DNA from: Streptomyces sp. NRRL B-1347
GTDB taxonomy: Bacteria > Actinomycetota > Actinomycetes > Streptomycetales > Streptomycetaceae
Direction: 5' to 3'
Length of the DNA stretch: 10,111 nt
Assembly: GCF_000720325.1 (NCBI RefSeq)
Contig: NZ_JOJM01000117.1
Location: 1-10,111, forward strand
Each line of letters opens with the position of its first letter. The stretch's first letter is position 1. Positions 1-10,111 of the stretch are shown one piece after another. Position numbers and translations under genes: made by a program. Below the pieces are notes generated by a model. That model was not told the origin of the DNA. It did no database searches and was given only the letters and a program-made list of their open reading frames with translations.

Positions 1-94
1 CCATGCGCGGCAGCCCCTGGACACCCACCACCTCCTGAAACCCCGGGCCACCCGGCGATCCAGCATGCCCACCAGCCCCCACAGACCTAACCAG
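1..94. other. Foreign-looking sequence replacing the rest of osaB; possible mobile-element end
   Basis: This stretch begins where the osaB reading frame is cut and bears no resemblance to the receiver-domain sequence that should follow. Read from the junction outwards (minus strand) it starts gtgtaactggttaggtctgt and stays GC-rich. No convincing protein was recognised in any frame over its short length. An abrupt junction inside a conserved gene is what an insertion sequence end or a rearrangement breakpoint looks like. Ends with GTGTAA-like sequence occur in some transposon families, but this alone is not enough to assign one. No second end or target duplication can be seen because the window stops here. 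It could also be an assembly artefact at a contig end. Confidence 0.35.
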
Positions 95-250
95 TTACAC
101 CGCGAAGTCGTCCGTCAGCAGCGCTTTGAGCGCTTCCTCCCCGGACGATGCCCGCACCAGCGTCTGATCGAGCGCAGAGAGGATGGCCTCCAGCGCCAGC
201 AGATTCTCCGGCCGGTCATCGACCAGGAGGATCTTGGCCTTCTGCACCAT
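95..250 (-). pseudogene. osaB: osaB, truncated response regulator (first 51 residues only)
   Basis: The 51-residue product has the N-terminal half of a CheY-like receiver: strand KILLVDD at residues 6-12 with the acidic pair D11-D12, then the helix RPENLLALEAILSAL and the strand/turn LVRASSGEEALKAL. The frame ends TDDFAV and then TAA, exactly where related proteins continue into ILLDVQMPGMDG, so the phosphoacceptor Asp, the Thr/Ser and the Lys switch residues are all missing. The ATG at 248-250 is chosen because GGAGGG lies about seven bases upstream; the frame is open further upstream to 457, but that extension has no receiver-like sequence. OsaB of S. coelicolor is the response regulator partnered with OsaA and is needed for osmoadaptation (established knowledge). 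It follows osaA on the same strand after about 300 bases. The break may come from an insertion or rearrangement, or from the contig end. As written the product cannot be phosphorylated and is probably non-functional. Confidence 0.8.
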
Positions 251-551
251 GGCCCGCCCTCCTCGCCCCGGCGGTACACCGGGCGCCGCCCCAGGGGACG
301 ACTCCCTTGCGCCGTCCGTCCTTGTGCCGGTCATGGTAGCCGCACCCCGCCCGTCGCCACACCCTGTCACCGCGATGTCACTGTGCACGTAGCAGAAACG
401 CAGTGGCGGACCAGAAGGTTCCCCGAATACCGCGCTTCTACACGGCGCCGGCCACACTCTGTCAGCAACTCCGCGTAGCGGCGCGGCTTCTCCCGGCGCC
501 TCACCCGTGGTCCGGGAGAGCGGCCGGGAGGGCCGCCGCGACCACGCTCCG
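251..551. other. Non-coding spacer between osaA and osaB
   Basis: About 300 bases separate the osaA stop from the osaB start. Short open frames here are GC-rich shadows without recognisable domains. The part next to osaA holds an imperfect hairpin (listed separately). Nearer osaB, on the minus strand, GTGACA occurs twice 11 bases apart (complement at 365-370 and 376-381), roughly 115-130 bases before the osaB ATG. The spacer length suggests that osaB may have its own promoter, but I could not pick out a convincing -35/-10 pair. Confidence 0.5.
507..545 (-). terminator. Imperfect hairpin just after osaA, possible terminator or attenuator
   Basis: An inner 6-bp stem (gcggcc at 520-525 pairing with ggccgc at 531-536, 5-base loop) is enclosed by an outer 6-bp pairing of gtggtc (507-512) with gaccac (540-545), separated by short unpaired stretches. 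It begins seven bases past the osaA stop codon. There is no clear U-tract on the minus strand, which is common for Streptomyces terminators but also weakens the call. In this GC-rich DNA chance hairpins are frequent. Confidence 0.4.
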
Positions 552-6065
<5,514 letters not shown>

Positions 6066-6087
6066 TGTGTCCCTCCCGCAAGGGTCG

Positions 6088-6115
6088 ACCGTACTGCTCG
6101 GGCTCTCGTCATCAA
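6088..6115 (-). promoter_or_regulatory. Candidate osaA promoter
   Basis: On the minus strand TTGATG (complement at 6110-6115) and TACGGT (complement at 6088-6093) are separated by 16 bases, resembling the Streptomyces housekeeping pattern TTGAC-N16-18-TANNNT. A start point a few bases beyond would give a short leader carrying GGGAGGG (6071-6077) and then the GTG start at 6065. The match is partial and its use is inferred. Confidence 0.4.
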
Positions 6116-6134
6116 GCCTGCCCAGTGTTTCACC

Positions 6135-6163
6135 ATGGCCGAACCAGGCCATAACAGTTCGGC
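6135..6163. promoter_or_regulatory. Overlapping inverted repeats between osaA and osaC, possible operator
   Basis: Two inverted repeats share bases here. atggcc (6135-6140) faces ggccat (6147-6152) across a 6-base centre, and gccgaac (6138-6144) faces gttcggc (6157-6163) across 12 bases. They lie in the divergent intergenic region, 20 bases upstream of the candidate osaA -35 element and about 170 bases before the osaC start, where a regulator could control both genes. The arrangement could also form alternative hairpins. No regulator is identified. Confidence 0.35.
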
Positions 6164-6330
6164 AGCTTCGCACACCGTCCGCACACCCTCCGGGCGGAAA
6201 CACTGGCGACCGGCATCAGCATGGACGGCGAAGGTAAGTAACCTGGCATCCGGCTGTCCAACCACCCCGGTCCTGCCCGGCCAGGGCGGTGGCACACATA
6301 TTCAGCGGGCATCGGAGGGGCGGCCGCACC

Positions 6331-8991
6331 ATGGGACTGCAGATTCCCGGGGGACAACGGACGAGGAGCTCTGTGATCACCGCGCGCGCGGCTGCGACTT
6401 TCGAACCCGTCGGGCGTTCCGTCGCGACGGCCCGCTCGTTCGTCCGGGACACCCTTCAGGGGTGGGGGTTTTCGGACATCGTCGACGACGCGGTCGTCCT
6501 CACCAGCGAGCTGGTGACGAACGCCGTCGTGCACGCGGGCACCGCCGCCGACGTCCAGTGCCTGCGCACCGACGACGCCGTCCGCATCGAGGTCTCCGAC
6601 CGCTATCCCGAGCGCGAGATCCCCCTCCAGAACTCCCCCGCCACCATGGGCAGCCCCGACCGCGAGGGCGGCCGCGGCCTCCAGCTCTGCGCCGCGCTCG
6701 CCACCCGCTGGGGCGTCGACTACACCCCCACGCACAAGCAGGTCTGGTTCCAACTCGACCTGCCCGACCGCCCCGTGGGCACCCGCACCGCGGGGCCGAC
6801 GCTGCCGCCGGACCTGCTCCCGATCACCGACGGCCGCGTCCGCGTCGCCGTCGTCCAGATCGACAGGACCGGCGCGATCTCGGCCTGGAACGAGGACGCG
6901 GAGGAACTCTTCGGGTACGTCGCCGAGCAGGTCACCGGCAAGCCCCTCACCGACTTCGCCGCCTGGCCGCACACCCCCGGCACCAGCACCGGCATCGCCG
7001 ACGCCCTCCAGCTCTCGCGCTGGGAGGGCAGCTACGGCATCCGCGACGCCGGCGGCCGCGTCACGCCCGTGTACGCCTCGCACCTGCGCGTCCGCGACAC
7101 GGACGGCGAACCCTCCACGGTCTGTCTGCTGGTACGCGACGACGAGCGCGCCGTCCTGCAGACCCCGCTGCGCGGCCCGTCGCCCGACTCCGGCTCCCTC
7201 AGCGAGCCGCACGCCGCCGACCCCTTCGAGGTCTTCATCGGCTCGCCCACGCCCGAGGACCTGGACGGCCTGCTCCAGCGCACCGTCGAGCGCGCCCGCG
7301 ACATGCTCGACGGCGACGCGGCCTTCCTGCTCCTGGCCACGGACGACGAGACGGAACTGGAAGTACGCGCCTCCACCGGTCTCCCCTCCGCCCGCCAGCG
7401 CTTCGCCCGCGTCCCCGTCGAGGCGGGCACCGGCCGCTACGGCTCCGCCCGCATGCCCGCCGTCCACGAGGACCTCACGGTCGTCCCGGACGCCGTGCCC
7501 CTCCTGAAGAGCACGGGCATGCGCTCGGTCGTCACGGTCCCGCTGAAGGTCGAGGGCCGCCTCACGGGCTCGCTCGGCGTCGCCGCCGAGGCCCCGAACC
7601 GGTACTCGAACGAGGAGGCCCTGCGGCTCCAGTTCGCCGCCGACCGCATCGCCCTGGGCATCGAGTCGGCCCGCCTCGGCGATCTGCAGCGCCTGCGCCG
7701 CGGCTCCCTCTCCTTCCTCGTCGAGGCCTCCGACCTGCTCGCGGGCACCCTCGACCGGGACCAGACCCTCGCGCTCATGGCGCAGATGACGGTCCCCACG
7801 CTCGCCACCTGGTGCGCCGTCTACACCATCGCCGACCAGGCGTCGGAGCCGTACCTCTCGTACGTCCTGCACGAGGACGAGGAGCGCATCGATGGCTTGA
7901 AGGCGCTCCTGAAGAAGGTCGCCCCGCCGGAGCCGGTGCCCACCCCGGGCGCCCGCATCTGGAAGGCGCCGTCCGAGGCCGCCCACCAGTCGGCCCTGCG
8001 CGCGTCCATGCGCAACCTCGGCCTCGGCGAGCCCATGTCCGTCACGACCAGCATGGGCACCTCGCTGTCCACGGCGTCCGCGGTCGGCGGCGAGACGGTC
8101 GTCCTGCCCCTGGTCGCCCGCAACCGCGTCATCGGCATGCTCACGCTCGGCAAGCCCTCCGACGAACACTTCCGCCAGGAGATCCTGGAGCTCGCCGAGG
8201 ACCTGTCCCGCCGGGCCGCCCTCGCCCTGGACAACGCCCGCCTGTACTCGGAGCGCACGGCGATCAGCCAGTCCCTCCAGCGCAGCCTCCTCCCGCCCGG
8301 CCTGCCCCAGGTCCCGGGCGTGGAGGTCGAGGTCATCTACCGCGCGGCGGGCGAGGGCAACGAGGTCGGCGGCGACTTCTACGACCTGTTCCCGATCCGC
8401 GACGGCAAGTACGGCTTCGCCATCGGCGACGTGTGCGGCACGGGCCCCGAGGCGGCCGCCGTGACGGGCCTGGCCCGGCACGCGCTGCGGCTGCTCGCCC
8501 GCGAGGGCTTCGACGGCCCCGCCGTCCTGGAGCGTCTGAACGCGGCGATCCTCGACGAGGGCACCCGCAGCCGCTTCCTCACCCTCCTGTACGGCGAGTT
8601 GTGGCCCCAGGAGGACGGTTCGGCGGTCTTGAAGGTCGTCTGCGCCGGCCACCCGCTGCCGCTGCGCCTGCGCCAGGACGGCACGGTCGAGCCGTACGCG
8701 GAGCCCCAGCCGCTGCTCGGCGTCATGGAGGACCTCGATCTGTACGAGCAGACGATGACGCTCGACCCGGGCGACGTCCTGCTCTGTGTCACCGACGGCG
8801 TCACCGAGCGCCGGGAGGGCACCCGCATGCTGGGCGACGACGGCCTCGCGGACGTCCTGACGACCTGTACGGGACTGACCGCGGGCGCGGTGGCGGCCCG
8901 CATCATGCGCGCGGTGGAGCGCTTCGCGACGGACGCGCCGTCGGACGACATGGCGATCCTGGCGATGCGCGTTCCGGAGCTCCACAGCTGA
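6331..8991 (+). CDS. osaC: OsaC, RsbW-like kinase / PAS / GAF / GAF / PP2C phosphatase
   Basis: This 886-residue protein joins an anti-sigma-type kinase to a phosphatase. The HATPase (RsbW-like) domain occupies about residues 20-145, with N box ELVTNAVVHA (E60, N64), VSDRYPERE around D90 and GGRGL at 113-117. A PAS domain follows (about 166-271, including AWNEDAEELFGY), then two GAF domains (about 311-451 and 471-641) and a SpoIIE/RsbU-type PP2C domain (about 646-883). Its metal-binding acidic residues are all present: D682 (VGGDFYDL), D700 (GDVCGTG), D822 (TDGVTER) and D872-D873 (SDDMAIL). OsaC of S. coelicolor, divergent from osaAB, has this architecture and modulates SigB after osmotic stress (established knowledge). 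ATG 6331 is chosen because GGAGGGG lies about ten bases upstream. GTG 6289 lacks a good ribosome site, and GTG 6373, with GGAG four bases upstream, remains a possible shorter start. No membrane segments are seen. Confidence 0.9.
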   Translation: MGLQIPGGQRTRSSVITARAAATFEPVGRSVATARSFVRDTLQGWGFSDIVDDAVVLTSELVTNAVVHAGTAADVQCLRTDDAVRIEVSDRYPEREIPLQNSPATMGSPDREGGRGLQLCAALATRWGVDYTPTHKQVWFQLDLPDRPVGTRTAGPTLPPDLLPITDGRVRVAVVQIDRTGAISAWNEDAEELFGYVAEQVTGKPLTDFAAWPHTPGTSTGIADALQLSRWEGSYGIRDAGGRVTPVYASHLRVRDTDGEPSTVCLLVRDDERAVLQTPLRGPSPDSGSLSEPHAADPFEVFIGSPTPEDLDGLLQRTVERARDMLDGDAAFLLLATDDETELEVRASTGLPSARQRFARVPVEAGTGRYGSARMPAVHEDLTVVPDAVPLLKSTGMRSVVTVPLKVEGRLTGSLGVAAEAPNRYSNEEALRLQFAADRIALGIESARLGDLQRLRRGSLSFLVEASDLLAGTLDRDQTLALMAQMTVPTLATWCAVYTIADQASEPYLSYVLHEDEERIDGLKALLKKVAPPEPVPTPGARIWKAPSEAAHQSALRASMRNLGLGEPMSVTTSMGTSLSTASAVGGETVVLPLVARNRVIGMLTLGKPSDEHFRQEILELAEDLSRRAALALDNARLYSERTAISQSLQRSLLPPGLPQVPGVEVEVIYRAAGEGNEVGGDFYDLFPIRDGKYGFAIGDVCGTGPEAAAVTGLARHALRLLAREGFDGPAVLERLNAAILDEGTRSRFLTLLYGELWPQEDGSAVLKVVCAGHPLPLRLRQDGTVEPYAEPQPLLGVMEDLDLYEQTMTLDPGDVLLCVTDGVTERREGTRMLGDDGLADVLTTCTGLTAGAVAARIMRAVERFATDAPSDDMAILAMRVPELHS

Positions 8992-8992
8992 A

Positions 8993-9018
8993 CTCCGGTG
9001 CCGGGAAAGGCACCGGAG
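8993..9018 (+). terminator. Hairpin immediately after osaC
   Basis: ctccggtgcc (8993-9002) pairs perfectly with ggcaccggag (9009-9018) across a 6-base loop, starting one base after the osaC stop. There is no following T-tract, so it may act as a mRNA-stabilising 3' hairpin or a first-stage terminator ahead of the stronger one downstream. Confidence 0.55.
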
Positions 9019-9037
9019 GACCGGCCCACGAAACGAG

Positions 9038-9070
9038 AAAGGCCACCGCCTGTGAGGCGGTGGCCTTTTC
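9038..9070 (+). terminator. Bidirectional intrinsic terminator between osaC and tRNA-Thr
   Basis: aaaggccaccgcc (9038-9050) pairs perfectly with ggcggtggccttt (9056-9068) over a 5-base loop, and T9069 extends the T run on the plus strand. The A-rich left edge gives a short U run when read from the minus strand. It sits between convergent osaC and tRNA-Thr and can serve both. Confidence 0.8.
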
Positions 9071-9076
9071 GTACGG

Positions 9077-9149
9077 AGCCCCCAAGCGGAATCGAACCGC
9101 TGACCTTCTCCTTACCATGGAGACGCTCTACCGACTGAGCTATAGGGGC
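9077..9149 (-). tRNA. tRNA-Thr (anticodon GGT)
   Basis: The minus strand folds as a 73-nt cloverleaf. Acceptor strand GCCCCTA pairs with TGGGGGC with one G-U pair. The D arm is GCTC-AGTCGGTA-GAGC, the anticodon arm TCTCC-ATGGTAA-GGAGA with anticodon GGT preceded by U33, and the T arm AGCGG-TTCGATT-CCGCT. The discriminator is T, and CCA is not encoded (the next bases are CCG). It reads threonine ACC/ACU codons. Confidence 0.97.
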
Positions 9150-9190
9150 CAGTTGCGCCTTTCGCGGTTTCCCGCTCGGCAACGAAATAA

Positions 9191-9219
9191 ATCATACCCG
9201 AACTTCGGGCGGTCTCGAA
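9191..9219 (-). promoter_or_regulatory. Candidate tRNA-Thr promoter with embedded palindrome
   Basis: On the minus strand TATGAT (complement at 9191-9196) is a good -10 element about 42 bases before the tRNA 5' end. Seventeen bases upstream is TTCGAG (complement at 9214-9219), a weak -35. The spacer contains the palindrome cccgaacttcggg (9197-9209), which could also end transcription from the gene upstream. The assignment is inferred from position. Confidence 0.45.
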
Positions 9220-9236
9220 ACACCCCGCTCCGGTAC

Positions 9237-9914
9237 CTAAAACGCCGGTTGGAGCAACCCTCCGAGCGCGTTGCACGCCGATACGATCCGCTGGAGGTCG
9301 CGCCGGGAGAGCCAGGCGTCGACGGGCAGCGCGAGGGTCTCGTCCGCGGCCCGCTCCGTCTCCGGCAGTTCCACGTCCCGCCAGAACTGCGGCGTGCGGT
9401 GCAGCGGCGTCTTCACAGGCACCCGGCAGTCCACTCCCTTGGCCCGCAGGACCCGCGCGAAGGCGTCCCGGTCCGGCCGCCCGTTGCCCGGTACGCGTAC
9501 GACGTACTGCTGATAGCTGTGGCTCTCGCCGCCGGCGGGCGTGTGCACGCCGGTGAGCCGGGCGGTGAGGTACTCGGCGTGCGTCCGCCGCCGTGCGACG
9601 TCGTCGTACGTGGCGCCCTGCTCGCCCTCTTCGAGCACCAGCATCCCGTGCCGCTGCCCGAGCGCGTGCAGCCGCGGCATGTCGGCCTGGTTCCCGAACC
9701 GCCGGACGGCGACGACGGCCGCCGTGCGCTCGGTGCGGACGGCGTCGATCGCGTCAGCACTGAGGCAGTACGTGGTCGGGTCGATGTCGGCGAACACCGG
9801 CATGGCTCCCACGGAGACCACGGCCTCGGCGACCGCGGCACTCCCGTACGCGGGTACGACGACCTCGTCGCCACTGCCTACGCCTGCCGCTCTGAGCAAC
9901 GCTTCTGTCCCCAT
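9237..9914 (-). CDS. DegT/DnrJ/EryC1/StrS aminotransferase-like protein lacking the PLP lysine segment
   Basis: The 225-residue product has recognisable pieces of the DegT fold. MGTEALLRAAGVGSGDEVVV (1-20) matches the glycine-rich helix and following strand; PVFADIDPTTYCL (39-51) is the family FxDID motif; and the C-terminal domain has SYQQYVVRV (133-141), CRVPVKTPLHRTP (163-175) and LPETERAADETLALPV (183-198). Full-length relatives run to about 370 residues, so roughly 60 are missing at the N-terminus, and the middle block containing the Schiff-base lysine and the TTGEGG loop is absent: the sequence passes from LVLEEGE (93-99) straight to the C-terminal domain. The only lysines are K159 and K168, both in that domain. 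Transamination is therefore unlikely, and a structural, binding or vestigial role is more plausible. ATG 9914 is chosen because conserved sequence starts there, although no ribosome site is visible; the open frame further upstream runs through the rRNA terminator. Its start is only 40 bases past that terminator. Confidence 0.8.
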   Translation of the reverse strand: MGTEALLRAAGVGSGDEVVVPAYGSAAVAEAVVSVGAMPVFADIDPTTYCLSADAIDAVRTERTAAVVAVRRFGNQADMPRLHALGQRHGMLVLEEGEQGATYDDVARRRTHAEYLTARLTGVHTPAGGESHSYQQYVVRVPGNGRPDRDAFARVLRAKGVDCRVPVKTPLHRTPQFWRDVELPETERAADETLALPVDAWLSRRDLQRIVSACNALGGLLQPAF

Positions 9915-9954
9915 GTGACGGATGCTGATCGCGCAACGTGAACGGCAAGTGACG

Positions 9955-10004
9955 CAAAACAAAAAAGAGCTGGTCCCTGAACCGAAGTTCAGGGACCAGC
10001 TCTT
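9955..10004 (-). terminator. Intrinsic terminator of the rRNA operon
   Basis: A perfect 18-bp stem (aagagctggtccctgaac at 9965-9982 with its complement at 9987-10004) closes over the tetraloop CGAA (TTCG on the minus strand). On the minus strand it is followed by a U-rich tract, TTTTTTGTTTTG including the base of the stem. It lies a few bases after the 5S rRNA 3' end and is the strongest terminator in the window. Confidence 0.95.
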
Positions 10005-10011
10005 ATCAAAG

Positions 10012-10111
10012 TTTGTTCGGCGGCGTCCTACTCTCCCACAGGGTCCCCCCTGCAGTACCATCGGCGCTGTAAGGCTTAGCTTCCGGGTTCGGAATGTAAC
10101 CGGGCGTTTCC
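10012..10111 (-). rRNA. rrf: 5S ribosomal RNA, 3' portion
   Basis: Read on the minus strand, the segment carries the conserved 5S blocks CCGAACCCGGAAGCTAAG, GCGCCGATGGTACTG and GGGAGAGTAGGACGCCGCC, ending near CGAACAAAC. About 100 of the usual 120 bases are present; the first 20 or so lie beyond the window. The 16S and 23S genes would be expected further right. The exact 3' end is uncertain by a few bases. Confidence 0.97.

Noticed and set aside
251..457. N-terminal extension of osaB to an ATG at 457
   Set aside because: The receiver begins right after ATG 250, which has GGAGGG at proper spacing, and the extension shows no domain.
6066..6203. N-terminal extension of osaA to an ATG at 6203
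   Set aside because: The extra 46 residues are not HAMP-like, have no good ribosome site, and would cover the candidate promoter; the GTG at 6065 has a strong GGGAGGG.
6196..6244. osaC promoter from GGAAAC at 6196 or TAACCT at 6239
   Set aside because: Neither element has a convincing partner at proper spacing, and no GGGTAC-type SigB -10 was found upstream of osaC, so no osaC promoter is called.
6130..8985. Long minus-strand open frame opposite osaC
   Set aside because: osaC has clear domains and catalytic motifs on the plus strand; the antisense frame is low-complexity and explained by GC-rich third positions.
9077..9149. tRNA-Thr as an attachment site for an integrated element
   Set aside because: Neither flank shows an integrase gene or a duplicated tRNA 3' end; the neighbours look like ordinary chromosomal genes.
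9915..10061. N-terminal extension of the aminotransferase-like gene into the 5S rRNA
   Set aside because: It would translate the rRNA terminator and 5S sequence, and the residues do not match the family.

Overview
The window looks like Streptomyces chromosomal DNA: it is very GC-rich with strong G/C bias at third codon positions, and it carries a typical actinobacterial 5S rRNA and tRNA-Thr(GGT). The gene set matches the osmoadaptation (osa) locus known from Streptomyces coelicolor. The identification rests on recognising protein architecture and order (a poly-HAMP hybrid kinase, a response regulator starting KILLVDDRPENLLALE, and a divergent RsbW-PAS-GAF-GAF-PP2C protein); no database search was run.

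Layout, left to right. Positions 1-94 are unrelated to the genes beside them and may be the end of an inserted element. Positions 95-250 (minus) hold the first 51 codons of osaB, which stops abruptly before its phosphoacceptor aspartate. Positions 251-551 are a non-coding spacer with a hairpin just after osaA. Positions 552-6065 (minus) encode OsaA, a soluble-looking 1837-residue hybrid histidine kinase with nine gap-free 92-residue poly-HAMP repeats, degenerate units on both sides, then GAF, coiled coil, kinase core and receiver. Positions 6066-6330 are a divergent promoter region with nested inverted repeats. Positions 6331-8991 (plus) encode OsaC, a kinase/phosphatase fusion of the kind that regulates sigma-B. 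Positions 8993-9070 hold two hairpins, the second probably a bidirectional terminator. Positions 9077-9149 (minus) are tRNA-Thr. Positions 9237-9914 (minus) encode a shortened DegT-family aminotransferase-like protein that lacks the catalytic lysine segment. Positions 9955-10004 are the rRNA operon terminator and 10012-10111 the 3' part of a 5S rRNA gene (minus).

How the genes work together: in S. coelicolor OsaA and OsaB form a two-component system needed for osmoadaptation, and OsaC modulates the stress sigma factor SigB. Here the kinase and OsaC look intact, but OsaB as written cannot accept phosphate. Unless an intact copy exists elsewhere, the pathway is cut at the response regulator. 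The window begins in a possible mobile-element end and ends inside an rRNA operon, which fits a draft contig bounded by repeats; the osaB break should therefore be checked before it is treated as biology.

I do not see a wholly undescribed system. The best leads are the broken osaB, the internal pattern of the poly-HAMP array, and the lysine-less aminotransferase remnant beside the rRNA operon.
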